64,000 nt of DNA from Tissierella praeacuta_A (GTDB taxonomy: Bacteria; Bacillota; Clostridia; Tissierellales; Tissierellaceae), in contig NZ_JBEBOY010000007.1 in the NCBI RefSeq assembly GCF_040396155.1, positions 1 to 64,000 of the forward strand, written 5' to 3'. The notes under the pieces are model-generated. The model was not told the DNA's origin. It searched no databases and saw nothing but the letters and a program-made list of their open reading frames with translations. Every line of letters starts with the position of its first letter. Positions within the stretch are counted from its first letter, which is position 1. A program made the translations under genes and the position numbers. Below, piece after piece: positions 8,265 to 16,938 of this stretch.

Positions 8265-9236
8265 TTAATTATCAATTGATTGAATATCTTTCCATGTTTT
8301 TAACCCACAAACTCCTTCTGCAAGTGATACGCCATTAATAACAGCTTTACTCATTACTTCAGCTGCAATGGTCCCTATAAGGCTTATATCTGTCTTTATT
8401 TCATTAGTAGCCATAGTAAATATTGTATCTCCATCTACCATGGTATGAATTGGATTTATTGACCTTGCAAATCCGTTATGAGCCATTTCTGAAACTTTAT
8501 TTGCCTCAGCTTTAGTCAAAATTGCATTTGTAGCTATTATACCTATTGTCGTATTTTGTACATTGAATCCTAAATCCTTATTTTTATTTTTCATAATATC
8601 TATTGTATTTAATAATTTATTATTTTCATAATCATATACTCCAGCAATTTGCTCATTGTTTCTATAATCATATATATCACCAAAGCTATTTACAGAGACC
8701 ATTGCTGATACTATTAACTTCCCTACTTTTACAGTAGCAGAACCCAAACCTGATTTCATAGCATTCTTTGGTCCTAAAATCTTTCCTATTGTGGCTCCCA
8801 TACCACATCCTATATTACCTTGTATATTATCATTAATATTTGCATTTTGAGCTGCAATGTATCCCATATTAAAATCTGGTCTAATCCTATAATCTCCAAT
8901 ATTTAAATCAAATATCACAGCAGAAGCTACTATTGGAACTTTAGTTACTCCCACATCAAATCCTATATTCTGCTCCTCTAGATATTTCATAACACCTGAT
9001 GCAGCTTCAAGACCAAAGGCAGAGCCTCCTGATAATACTACTGCATGAACTTTATCTACCATCTTCTTTGGCTCAAATAAATCTGTTTCTCTTGTGCCTG
9101 GAGCTGATCCTCTTATATCCACACCACCTGTTGCACCTTTTTCGCATATAATTACAGTACATCCCGTCATACCTTCATTTGACTGGGCATGGCCTACTTT
9201 GATACCTGAAACATCAGTTATATATCCTTTGTACAT
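8265..9236 (-). CDS. P1 family (S58/DmpA-like) aminopeptidase
   Basis: Member of the P1/DmpA Ntn-hydrolase family, which cleaves itself to expose an N-terminal Ser/Thr and then removes N-terminal residues from small peptides, some of them beta-peptides. From the ATG at 9236, behind AGAGGTGAT, it has 323 residues. The start region GVKVGH-like (GIKVGHAQ) and LSGGSAFGLEAASGV are typical. The likely cleavage site is NTTIGIIATNA near residues 228-238, with a Thr as nucleophile. No signal peptide. It lies at the end of the propionate block after a repeat element and before the ECF promoter. A role in supplying amino or beta-amino acids to the block is only a guess. Confidence 0.85.
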   Translation of the reverse strand: MYKGYITDVSGIKVGHAQSNEGMTGCTVIICEKGATGGVDIRGSAPGTRETDLFEPKKMVDKVHAVVLSGGSAFGLEAASGVMKYLEEQNIGFDVGVTKVPIVASAVIFDLNIGDYRIRPDFNMGYIAAQNANINDNIQGNIGCGMGATIGKILGPKNAMKSGLGSATVKVGKLIVSAMVSVNSFGDIYDYRNNEQIAGVYDYENNKLLNTIDIMKNKNKDLGFNVQNTTIGIIATNAILTKAEANKVSEMAHNGFARSINPIHTMVDGDTIFTMATNEIKTDISLIGTIAAEVMSKAVINGVSLAEGVCGLKTWKDIQSIDN

Positions 9237-9245
9237 ATTATCACC

Positions 9246-9392
9246 TCTATTCAATTAACAAACAACGATTAACAATTAACAGAATAAAAACCGAGATCCT
9301 TCGCTACACTCAGGATGACAAATTAGTCACTCCAATATGATGAAGAATCTCGATTTAATTGTTCTTTGTTCTATGCTAATTGTTAATTGATT
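9246..9392. repeat. Inverted-repeat element between mmdB and the peptidase gene
   Basis: Outer arms are rich in TTAACAATTAAC and its complement. The inner arms CCGAGATCCTTC and GAAGAATCTCG form a long hairpin followed on the minus strand by GGTTTTTATT. The core reads GTCATCCTGAGTGTAGCGAA on the minus strand, a sequence style common in small dispersed bacterial repeats. It probably terminates the mmd transcript. A second element with related arms is at 14866-15003. Confidence 0.65.
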
Positions 9393-10577
9393 CTAACCTC
9401 CAAAGAAATTCAATAATAATCCTGCTGCTATAGCTGAACCTATTACTCCTGCTACATTTGGTCCCATAGCATGCATTAATAGGAAATTTCTTGGATTAGC
9501 TTCCTGTCCAACTTTTTGTGACACTCTAGCTGCCATTGGCACTGCTGATACTCCAGCAGATCCTATAAGTGGATTAATCTTTCCACCTGAAACCTTATAC
9601 ATGATCTTACCAAATATTACGCCTGTTGCTGTGCCTATGGAAAATGCCACAAGTCCTAATACTATGATACTCAGTGTTCTAACTGTAAGAAAAGTTTCAG
9701 CATTAGCCGTTGCCCCTACAGTTGTACCTAAGAATATTGTAACTATATTTACTAACTCATTTTGTGCTGTCTTAGATAATCTATCTACTACTAAGGACTC
9801 TCTAAATAAGTTACCTAACATCAACATACCTACTAATGCTGCTGCTGATGGCAATAATAAAGCTACTAATATTGTAACCATAATAGGGAAAATAACCTTT
9901 TCTTTTTTGGATACTACTCTAAGTTGATCCATCACTACTTCTCGTTCTTCTTTGGTTGTTAAAGCTTTCATAATTGGTGGTTGAATAATTGGTACCAAAG
10001 CCATATATGAATAAGCAGCAACCGCTATAGGTCCTAATAAATGTGGTGCTAGTTTAGATGTCAAATATAAAGCTGTAGGTCCATCTGCTCCACCAATAAT
10101 ACCAATACTTGCTGCCTCTGGTCCTGTAAATCCTAAAAGAATTGCACCTATAAATGTAACAAAAATACCAAATTGTGCTGCAGCTCCAAGTAATATACTC
10201 TTTGGATTTGCAATAAGTGGTCCAAAGTCTGTCATCGCACCTACTCCTAAAAATATAATAGGAGGGTAAATACCTAATTTAACGCCTTGGTATAAATAAT
10301 ATAAAAGTCCTCCGTTCTCCACAACTTTAGAGACTAGTTCTCCAGTCTCAGGATCGGGAGCAATTTTCACAACTGGAGGTGCCATAAGTCCTGCTTCAGG
10401 TAAATTAGCCAATAACATACCAAAAGCAATTGGAATAAGTAATAAGGGTTCAAATCCCTTAACTATTGCTAAATATAACAGTATACAGGATACTAAAATC
10501 ATCAGCGCTTGTCCCCAAGTAATGGCAGCAAATCCCGTACTCTGGAAAAATTCCAGTAATATATCTCCTAAATTCAT
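9393..10577 (-). CDS. mmdB: Na+-translocating methylmalonyl-CoA decarboxylase, beta subunit
   Basis: Membrane subunit that removes CO2 from carboxybiotin and couples it to export of sodium ions. The 394-residue protein has about ten hydrophobic helices. It carries the family signature IIGGADGPTALYLTSKL at about 160-176; its Asp165 corresponds by offset to the Na+-binding Asp203 of Klebsiella OadB as I recall it. A second conserved region is GATANAETFLT. It lies last in the mmdA-D-C-B set, 27 bases after the biotin carrier gene. Beta subunits of oxaloacetate, glutaconyl-CoA and malonate decarboxylases look alike; the epimerase and mutase neighbours decide for methylmalonyl-CoA. Confidence 0.93.
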   Translation of the reverse strand: MNLGDILLEFFQSTGFAAITWGQALMILVSCILLYLAIVKGFEPLLLIPIAFGMLLANLPEAGLMAPPVVKIAPDPETGELVSKVVENGGLLYYLYQGVKLGIYPPIIFLGVGAMTDFGPLIANPKSILLGAAAQFGIFVTFIGAILLGFTGPEAASIGIIGGADGPTALYLTSKLAPHLLGPIAVAAYSYMALVPIIQPPIMKALTTKEEREVVMDQLRVVSKKEKVIFPIMVTILVALLLPSAAALVGMLMLGNLFRESLVVDRLSKTAQNELVNIVTIFLGTTVGATANAETFLTVRTLSIIVLGLVAFSIGTATGVIFGKIMYKVSGGKINPLIGSAGVSAVPMAARVSQKVGQEANPRNFLLMHAMGPNVAGVIGSAIAAGLLLNFFGG

Positions 10578-10604
10578 GAAACTTACCTTCCTTTCTCAAT
10601 GGAA

Positions 10605-10991
10605 TTAGTCTAATACTACTAATTTATCACCTGTATTTACAGTAGCTCCTTGCGCAGTATTGATGCTAGCTACTATTCCATCTCTAGGAGCTAATATTTC
10701 ATTTTCCATCTTCATAGCTTCTAATATTAGTAGTATATCTCCAGCCTTAACTTTATCTCCTTCTTTTACTTCTATCTTCCATATATTTCCTGGCATTGGA
10801 GCTTCTACAACTTCTTGTCCAGCTGATACTACTACTTCCTTCTTCTCTACCTTTGGTGCTGGCGCTGCCTTTGATGCTGGTGTTGAAACTGCTGGTGCTG
10901 CTGGCCTTTGCACACTACTACTTCCTGTAGTTACTTCCTCAACTTCAACCTCATAAGAATTTCCGTTAACATTTATCATAAACTTTCTCAT
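10605..10991 (-). CDS. mmdC: Biotin carrier subunit of methylmalonyl-CoA decarboxylase
   Basis: Carries CO2 as carboxybiotin between the cytoplasmic carboxyltransferase and the membrane decarboxylase. The 128 residues divide into an N-terminal stretch (1-25), an Ala/Pro/Lys-rich flexible linker (about 28-50) and a C-terminal biotinyl domain (60-128). The biotin attachment motif EAMKMEN has the modified lysine at Lys94. It sits between the delta-type and beta subunit genes. Confidence 0.95.
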   Translation of the reverse strand: MRKFMINVNGNSYEVEVEEVTTGSSSVQRPAAPAVSTPASKAAPAPKVEKKEVVVSAGQEVVEAPMPGNIWKIEVKEGDKVKAGDILLILEAMKMENEILAPRDGIVASINTAQGATVNTGDKLVVLD

Positions 10992-11016
10992 TATTATGCC
11001 TCCTTAGAAATTTATA

Positions 11017-11391
11017 TTATAATTTACCATATATTTGTTCTTGTCTACTAGCTGTTGCCCAAGCTGGAGAATTTTGAGGTATTCTTCTAATACTCTTTAT
11101 ATTTACTTCCGGTATACTAATTCCCAAACTTGCTGCTACAGCTGCAGCAATAACTGCCACTAATTCCTCATCATTTGTAAGGCTTTCCTCTACATTTTCT
11201 ACTATAGTTTCTTTGGATTCAATTGGCGATGGTGATTTTTTAACAACTTCAGATTTTTTTTCGCCACCTATTTTTTTTAACACCGATATAAGCATTGCAA
11301 GTACTATCAAACCTGCAAATACTACAACCATACTAAATACCGTAATTACTAAACTATCTCCCAAACTAATAATATCACCCAATGATTTCAC
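11017..11391 (-). CDS. mmdD: OadG-like delta subunit of methylmalonyl-CoA decarboxylase
   Basis: A 124-residue protein of the OadG/MmdD family, which anchors the biotin-dependent decarboxylase complex to the membrane. One strong hydrophobic helix (about 14-36, VITVFSMVVVFAGLIVLAML) is followed by a charged linker and a conserved C-terminal segment with VAAVIAAAVAASLG-like and RRIPQNSPAWATASRQ. That Trp-Ala end is typical of delta subunits. It starts six bases after mmdA, so tight translational coupling is likely. Confidence 0.88.
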   Translation of the reverse strand: MKSLGDIISLGDSLVITVFSMVVVFAGLIVLAMLISVLKKIGGEKKSEVVKKSPSPIESKETIVENVEESLTNDEELVAVIAAAVAASLGISIPEVNIKSIRRIPQNSPAWATASRQEQIYGKL

Positions 11392-11396
11392 CTCTT

Positions 11397-12941
11397 TTAT
11401 ACTGGTAAATTACCATGTTTTTTCGCAGGCCTATTTTCTCTCTTAGACTCTAACATATCAAATGCCGAGATTAATCTAGGTCTCGTAATGCTTGGAACTA
11501 ATATATCGTCTACAAATCCTCTTTGAGCAGCAATATATGGATTAGCTACAGTATTTCTATATTCAGCAATTTTTTCCTGTCTTGTTGCAATTGGATCATT
11601 AGAGTTCTCAATATCCTTCTTAAATATAATATTTGCAGCACCATCTGGTCCCATAACTGCTATTTCAGCATTTGGCCATGCGAATACTTGGTCTGCACCT
11701 AAATCCTTAGAACACATTGCAAGATAAGCACCACCATAAGCTTTTCTAATTATTAATGTAACCTTAGGTACTGTTGCTTCACTATAAGCATATAACATCT
11801 TAGCACCATGCCTAATTATTCCGCCATATTCCTGTTCAGTTCCTGGTAAAAATCCTGGAACATCTACTAAATTAAGTAAAGGAATATTAAAGGCATCACA
11901 AGTCCTTATAAATCTTCCTGCTTTATCTGATGCATTTATGTCTAGACACCCTGCTAAAACCTTAGGTTGATTACCAACAACTCCTATGGTTCTTCCATTT
12001 AATCTAATATATCCAGTTATAATATTTTGTGCATAACATGGTTGAATTTCAAAGAAATCTCCACCATCAGCTAAAAGTTTTATAATTTCTTTCATATCAT
12101 ATGGTTTATTAGGATTTACTGGAACAATTTCATTTAATCTTTCTTCAACTCGATTTATATCATCTTCTATTGTATAAATTGGTGCAATTTCTAAATTATT
12201 AGATGGTAAGAAAGATAATAATTCCTTAATTCTCTCAATACATTCTGATTCAGTCTTATCTAAGAAGTGTGCTACTCCTGATATTTTATTATGAGTATTG
12301 GCACCGCCCAATTCCTCTTGAGTAACTTCTTCACCTGTTACAGATTTAATTACTTGTGGTCCAGTAATGAACATCATACTAGTCTTATCTACCATAAATA
12401 TAAAATCTGTTAATGCTGGTGAATAAACTGCTCCACCTGCTGAAGGTCCCATTATAACTGAGATTTGAGGTATAACTCCAGATGCAATAGTATTTCTATA
12501 AAATATCTTTCCATATCCTGATAACGCATCTACACCTTCTTGAATTCTAGCTCCACCAGAGTCATTAAACCCTACAATAGGAGCTCCCATTTTAATTGCC
12601 ATGTCTTGAATCTTGCAAATCTTAGCAGCATGCATTTCTCCTAAAGAGCCACCAACTACTGTAAAATCTTGAGCATAAGTAAATACTAATCTTCCATCAA
12701 CTGTACCATAACCAGTCACCACTCCATCAGCAGGAGCTTCTACCTTTGCCATATCAAAGTTTGTACATCTATGTTCAACAAACTTATCAATTTCTACAAA
12801 AGTACCTTCATCAAATAGCAAGTTAATTCTTTCTCTTGCAGTAAGTTTTCCTGCCTTATGATGTTTTTCAATTCTTTTATCTCCACCACCAAGCTCAATT
12901 TTCTTAGTAGTTTCTAAGAGTCTTTCAATTCTCTCCTTCAT
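11397..12941 (-). CDS. mmdA: Methylmalonyl-CoA decarboxylase, carboxyltransferase alpha subunit
   Basis: Moves the carboxyl group of (S)-methylmalonyl-CoA to biotin, giving propionyl-CoA. The 514-residue protein has the two-crotonase-fold carboxyltransferase layout. The N-terminal half contains GGSLGEMHAAKICKI and GFNDSGGARIQEGV; the C-terminal half contains VGNQPKVLAGCLDINASDKA and the oxyanion-type GGAYLAMCSK. Length and style match propionyl-CoA carboxylase beta and MmdA; lack of a biotin carboxylase gene nearby and presence of the membrane subunits favour the decarboxylase. The epimerase gene ends 27 bases upstream. Confidence 0.95.
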   Translation of the reverse strand: MKERIERLLETTKKIELGGGDKRIEKHHKAGKLTARERINLLFDEGTFVEIDKFVEHRCTNFDMAKVEAPADGVVTGYGTVDGRLVFTYAQDFTVVGGSLGEMHAAKICKIQDMAIKMGAPIVGFNDSGGARIQEGVDALSGYGKIFYRNTIASGVIPQISVIMGPSAGGAVYSPALTDFIFMVDKTSMMFITGPQVIKSVTGEEVTQEELGGANTHNKISGVAHFLDKTESECIERIKELLSFLPSNNLEIAPIYTIEDDINRVEERLNEIVPVNPNKPYDMKEIIKLLADGGDFFEIQPCYAQNIITGYIRLNGRTIGVVGNQPKVLAGCLDINASDKAGRFIRTCDAFNIPLLNLVDVPGFLPGTEQEYGGIIRHGAKMLYAYSEATVPKVTLIIRKAYGGAYLAMCSKDLGADQVFAWPNAEIAVMGPDGAANIIFKKDIENSNDPIATRQEKIAEYRNTVANPYIAAQRGFVDDILVPSITRPRLISAFDMLESKRENRPAKKHGNLPV

Positions 12942-12968
12942 ATTTACCCTCCTTCTTGTGTTAAGTAC

Positions 12969-13370
12969 CTAATCCCTTTGACAAAGCTCTATAAGCACTC
13001 CAAAGGTTGACTTTGGATGTAAAAAGGCAATTTTAGCGCCACCAGCACCATATCTTGGTTTCTCATCTATCATTCTAATTCCTTTTTCTTTCATTTCTTC
13101 AATGGCTTTCTCAATATCATCTACTCTATAAGCAATATGCTGAATTCCCTCACCTTTTTTTTCAATAAACTTAGCTATTGGCCCATCTTCTTCTGTTGAT
13201 TCAAGTAGCTCAACCTCTGTATCCCCTATAGGTAAAAATGCCACTTTAACTTTTTGCTCTTCAACTACTTCTTTATCTATACATTTCATCCCTAAAATAT
13301 CTTCATAAAATTTAAGTGTTGCATCTAGATTTTTAACAGCAATACCTATATGATCAACTCTACCAACCAT
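12969..13370 (-). CDS. mce: Methylmalonyl-CoA epimerase
   Basis: Interconverts (R)- and (S)-methylmalonyl-CoA, linking the mutase product to the decarboxylase substrate. The start is the ATG at 13370, preceded by AAAGGGAGGCGGT; longer upstream reading has no ribosome site. The resulting 133-residue protein is one vicinal-oxygen-chelate unit pair. Probable metal ligands are His7 (VDHIGIA), His78 (IQHIAYRV) and Glu128 (GVLIELC), and the C-terminal GAGGAKIAFLHPK is typical. It lies between meaB and mmdA in the pathway operon. Confidence 0.95.
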   Translation of the reverse strand: MVGRVDHIGIAVKNLDATLKFYEDILGMKCIDKEVVEEQKVKVAFLPIGDTEVELLESTEEDGPIAKFIEKKGEGIQHIAYRVDDIEKAIEEMKEKGIRMIDEKPRYGAGGAKIAFLHPKSTFGVLIELCQRD

Positions 13371-13503
13371 ATGACCGCCTCCCTTTCTATTCAATCCACA
13401 ATAAAACCATAATACTACAAATTCCAACATTTGTAAAAGTCATAAAAATAATAAATACATTAAATTATGGTTATTTTAACCTATTAAATATTAATTGTCA
13501 TCA

Positions 13504-14451
13504 TCAACTCCTCATTAACTGCATTATTTCGTCCTTTGCAGTATAAGGGTCTATTTCCCTTAATGTGACTTTTCTCGCTAAATTTTCAATTAAATCTTCT
13601 TTAACCGCTTTATCTAATATTAAATTCATTAACTCTTCTTCTACCATTTTAAGTATCTCTAATTTATTATTCCTCGTCCTTATTTCTTCAAGTTCATTAG
13701 TCTTTTCTACATATTCTCTGTGTTCTAATATTTTCTCTAAAAGTATATCTATATCCTTATTCTGTCCTGCAGACACTTTGACTACTGGTGGTCTATAATC
13801 TCTCTTTTCATTTAAATCTAAGTTCATCTCTATTTCCACCTTAGTCTTATCCGCTCCATCAAGATCCGATTTATTTATAGTAAATACATCTGCAATTTCC
13901 ATAATTCCAGCTTTTATTGCCTGAATATCATCTCCAAGATTAGGCACCATAACCATAAGAACAGTATCAGCTGTCTTTACTATATCTACTTCTGATTGTC
14001 CAACACCTACTGTTTCTATAAAGATGTAATCACATCCAAAAATATCTAATACCTTTACAGCACCCCAAGTAGCCATGGACATACCACCTAATGAACCGCG
14101 TGTACCCATACTTCTTATAAATACATCTTTATCTAAAGAAAGATCACTCATTCTTATTCTGTCTCCTAAAATAGCCCCTCCACTAAAAGGACTAGTAGGG
14201 TCTACTGCTACTATGCCTACTTTCTTTCCTTGTTTTCTGAGCTCTTTAGTTAACTTATCAGTTAAAGTAGATTTCCCAGCTCCCGGAGGACCAGTTACAC
14301 CAATTACATAAGCTTTACCTGATTTTTTATATAATTTCTTTAATATATCAATCGCTTCTCTATCATTATTTTCCAACATTGTAATGAGCCTAGCACATGC
14401 CCTTTTACTACCTTGTAATAAACCTTCGTTTATATTCAAATAAGACACCAC
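13504..14451 (-). CDS. meaB: Methylmalonyl-CoA mutase chaperone GTPase MeaB
   Basis: G3E-family GTPase that loads and protects adenosylcobalamin in methylmalonyl-CoA mutase (formerly ArgK). The 315-residue protein has the P-loop GPPGAGKS (54-61), the segment VDPTSPFSGGAILGDRIRM, the switch region IETVGVGQSEVD and NKSD for guanine recognition. It begins four bases after the B12-binding subunit. Its start is uncertain: GTG at 14451 or 14448, or TTG at 14439, all lie near AGGTGG. Direct adjacency to the mutase genes supports the assignment. Confidence 0.95.
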   Translation of the reverse strand: MVSYLNINEGLLQGSKRACARLITMLENNDREAIDILKKLYKKSGKAYVIGVTGPPGAGKSTLTDKLTKELRKQGKKVGIVAVDPTSPFSGGAILGDRIRMSDLSLDKDVFIRSMGTRGSLGGMSMATWGAVKVLDIFGCDYIFIETVGVGQSEVDIVKTADTVLMVMVPNLGDDIQAIKAGIMEIADVFTINKSDLDGADKTKVEIEMNLDLNEKRDYRPPVVKVSAGQNKDIDILLEKILEHREYVEKTNELEEIRTRNNKLEILKMVEEELMNLILDKAVKEDLIENLARKVTLREIDPYTAKDEIMQLMRS

Positions 14452-14454
14452 CTA

Positions 14455-14850
14455 TTATCTTTTAAGGTTATTTGTAATAAAATCAATTACATCCTTTGTT
14501 GGTGTACCTGGAGTAAAAATAGCTTCTATACCTGATTCTATAAGATGAGGGATATCGTCCTCTGGAATAACCCCTCCCCCTAGTATAAGCATATCATCTA
14601 CTCCTTCTTCTCTCAATAGATTAACTACCTTTGGAAATAAATGATTGTGAGCTCCTGATAATATACTCATAGCTACTACATCTACGTCCTCCTGAATTGC
14701 AGCAGCAACTATTTGTTCTGGTGTCTGTCTAAGACCTGTATATATAACTTCCATTCCTGCATCTCTTAATGCTCTTGCAATTACCTTTGCCCCTCTATCA
14801 TGTCCATCAAGTCCAGGTTTTGCCACTAAAACTCTAATTGGTCTATCCAT
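14455..14850 (-). CDS. mcmA2: Methylmalonyl-CoA mutase, cobalamin-binding small subunit
   Basis: A stand-alone 131-residue B12-binding domain equal to the C-terminal part of one-chain mutases. The DxHxxG motif is at Asp15-His17-Gly20, with His17 the lower cobalt ligand. The later GGGVIPEDDIPHL and IFTPGTPTKDVIDFI are typical. It would pair with the catalytic chain encoded at 15004-16683. A repeat element of about 140 bases separates the two subunit genes, which is unusual for partners needed in equal amounts. Confidence 0.95.
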   Translation of the reverse strand: MDRPIRVLVAKPGLDGHDRGAKVIARALRDAGMEVIYTGLRQTPEQIVAAAIQEDVDVVAMSILSGAHNHLFPKVVNLLREEGVDDMLILGGGVIPEDDIPHLIESGIEAIFTPGTPTKDVIDFITNNLKR

Positions 14851-14865
14851 GTTCCTTTATACCTC

Positions 14866-15003
14866 CCATTTATTCAATTGCCGATTAACAATTAATAATG
14901 TTAATTAGTCATCAGTTAACAATTTATAGCAACTAAAGCCAATTAGTAAATCAGTCTCTTAGCTGTTAATTGTTCTTTGTTAATTGTTCTTTGTTAATTG
15001 TTT
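14866..15003. repeat. Inverted-repeat element between the two mutase subunit genes
   Basis: Left arm CGATTAACAATTAA faces a right arm made of a 14-base unit, TTAATTGTTCTTTG, present twice in tandem and once more in part. Arms resemble those of the element at 9246-9392. It sits directly after the stop codon of the large mutase subunit and contains no ORF. Confidence 0.6.
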
Positions 15004-16683
15004 TTATAATATTACTGATTGTTGGTATTCTCCAAATACTTCTCTTAATACATTACAAATTTCTCCAAGGGTTGCATATTCTTTAACCGCATCTAATATA
15101 AATGGCATTAAATTTTCATCAGTATTTGCCTTTTCCTTTAATAAATTTAATGTTCTTTCAACTTCTTCATTATTTCTTTCCGACCTTAATTTTTTTAACT
15201 TTTCTCTTTGATTTATTTCAACCGTTCTATCTACTTTCAGCAATTCCTTTTTACCTGTTTCTTCAATATGGAATTTATTCACTCCTACAACTATTCTATC
15301 TAAGGATTCTATTTCCATTTGATATCTATAAGCAGCATTTTGTATTTCTTTTTGGATATATCCTTTTTCTATTGCCTTAGGTGAACCACCTAATTCATCT
15401 ATGGTTTCTATATATCTAACCGCTTCTTCTTCAATTTTATTAGTTAGGCTTTCAATATAATAAGAGCCTGCTAATGGATCTATTGTTTCCGTTACTCCAG
15501 ATTCATGAGCTACTATTTGTTGAGTCCTTAAAGCAATTCTAACAGAATCTTCTGTTGGCAATGCCAAAGCCTCATCTCTTGAATTAGTGTGAAGTGATTG
15601 AGTTCCACCAAGTACTGCCGCTAGTGTTTGAATTGTAACCCTTATTATATTATTATCAGGTTGTTGTGCTGTTAATGTGGAACCTGCTGTTTGAGTATGG
15701 AATTTAAGCTGCATTGATTTTGACTTCTTTGCTTTAAATCTTTCTTTCATTATTTTAGCCCATAGTCTTCTAGCTGCTCTATATTTAGCCACTTCTTCTA
15801 AGAGGTCATTATGAGCATTGAAGAAGAATGATAGTCTTGGTGCAAAATCGTCTACATCAAGTCCTGCATTAATAGCTGCATCAACATAAGCTATACCATC
15901 AGCCAATGTGAATGCCACTTCCTGTGCTGCAGTAGAGCCTGCTTCTCTTATATGATATCCACTAATACTTATGGTGTTCCATGCTGGAACTTCTTTTGAA
16001 CAATATTCAAAAATATTAGTAATAAGTCTCATGGATGGCTCTGGTGGGAATATATAAGTTCCTCTTGCTATGTATTCCTTTAAGATGTCATTTTGTATAG
16101 TCCCTCTTAATTTATCCTTTGAAACTCCTTGTTTTTCTGCAACAGCAATATACATCGCCAATAAAACAGATGCTGGCGCATTTATAGTCATTGATGTACT
16201 AACCTTGTCTAATGGTATGCCGTCAAATAAAACTTCCATATCCTCTAAGGAATCTATTGCTACACCAACCTTGCCAACTTCTCCTTCAGATAATCCATCA
16301 TCAGAATCATAACCTATTTGCGTAGGTAAGTCAAAAGCAACACTTAATCCCGTTTGACCTTGTTCCAATAAGTATTTATATCTTTGATTAGATTCTTCAG
16401 CTGATGCAAATCCTGCATATTGCCTCATTGTCCAAAGTCTACCTCTATACATAGTAGATTGAACACCTCTAGTAAATGGATATTCTCCCGGGAATCCTAA
16501 ATCTTCGTTATAATCTATATCCTCTATATCTAAAAGGGTATATAGCCTATCTACTTCAATATTTGAGCCTGTAGTAAACTTTTCCTTTCTCTCTGGAAAT
16601 CTAGCTAATGATTTTTGTACTACTTCCTTATCCCACTTATCTACTGACACCTTAACCTCTTCAATTTTTTTATCATCAAACAA
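15004..16683 (-). CDS. mcmA1: Methylmalonyl-CoA mutase, catalytic large subunit
   Basis: Carries out the adenosylcobalamin-dependent rearrangement of succinyl-CoA and (R)-methylmalonyl-CoA. The 559-residue chain is the TIM-barrel part without the B12-binding domain. It shows PFTRGVQSTMYRGRLWTMRQ, the substrate-binding GLSVAFDLPTQIGYDSD, SISGYHIREAGSTAAQE and the HTQTAGSTLTAQQP region. Start TTG follows AAGGAGG. It heads the propionate operon with a promoter at 16745-16774. The cobalamin cofactor could be supplied by the adenosyltransferase at 51148. Confidence 0.97.
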   Translation of the reverse strand: MFDDKKIEEVKVSVDKWDKEVVQKSLARFPERKEKFTTGSNIEVDRLYTLLDIEDIDYNEDLGFPGEYPFTRGVQSTMYRGRLWTMRQYAGFASAEESNQRYKYLLEQGQTGLSVAFDLPTQIGYDSDDGLSEGEVGKVGVAIDSLEDMEVLFDGIPLDKVSTSMTINAPASVLLAMYIAVAEKQGVSKDKLRGTIQNDILKEYIARGTYIFPPEPSMRLITNIFEYCSKEVPAWNTISISGYHIREAGSTAAQEVAFTLADGIAYVDAAINAGLDVDDFAPRLSFFFNAHNDLLEEVAKYRAARRLWAKIMKERFKAKKSKSMQLKFHTQTAGSTLTAQQPDNNIIRVTIQTLAAVLGGTQSLHTNSRDEALALPTEDSVRIALRTQQIVAHESGVTETIDPLAGSYYIESLTNKIEEEAVRYIETIDELGGSPKAIEKGYIQKEIQNAAYRYQMEIESLDRIVVGVNKFHIEETGKKELLKVDRTVEINQREKLKKLRSERNNEEVERTLNLLKEKANTDENLMPFILDAVKEYATLGEICNVLREVFGEYQQSVIL

Positions 16684-16744
16684 CTCTTTTACCTCCTTGT
16701 TATGGTAATTTTAAAATTTACCCAAAAAGTTATCTTCATAGTAT

Positions 16745-16774
16745 ATTATAGTAATAAGTAATAGGGTTTTGCAA
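16745..16774 (-). promoter_or_regulatory. Promoter of the methylmalonyl-CoA operon
   Basis: Minus strand -35 TTGCAA (16769-16774), 18-base spacer, -10 TATAAT (16745-16750), about 60 bases before the large mutase subunit. A palindrome lies just upstream of the -35 box. Confidence 0.75.
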
Positions 16775-16780
16775 CATATA

Positions 16781-16798
16781 TTTCAATATATTTTGAAA
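16781..16798. promoter_or_regulatory. Palindrome upstream of the -35 box, possible operator
   Basis: TTTCAA and TTGAAA face each other across six bases, ending six bases from the -35 box of the propionate operon. The position suits an activator. No regulator gene is in the window and AT-rich chance symmetry cannot be excluded. Confidence 0.35.
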
Positions 16799-16867
16799 AT
16801 GAATGGAATATTGCATTTATTTATATAAATATGTATGAATTTTTTTAATATAATATGTAAAATATAC

Positions 16868-16908
16868 ATAGAAAATAATACTAATGGTATCTATCTTTCA
16901 TTAGTATT
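16868..16908 (-). terminator. Terminator of the symporter-BKACE-DUF3870 unit
   Basis: Minus strand AATACTAATG (16899-16908) pairs with CATTAGTATT (16877-16886), followed by ATTTTCTAT. It lies 31 bases after the DUF3870 stop codon and before the next promoter. Confidence 0.75.
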
Positions 16909-16938
16909 AAATCTTAAAGTGTTTTATTGCTTTAACGA

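Noticed and set aside
9601..9927. Plus-strand open frame inside mmdB
   Set aside because: Shadow of the coding strand; no ribosome site and low-complexity reverse-complement composition.
14960..15003. CRISPR-like tandem repeat
   Set aside because: The 14-base unit is repeated without spacers and no cas gene is present.
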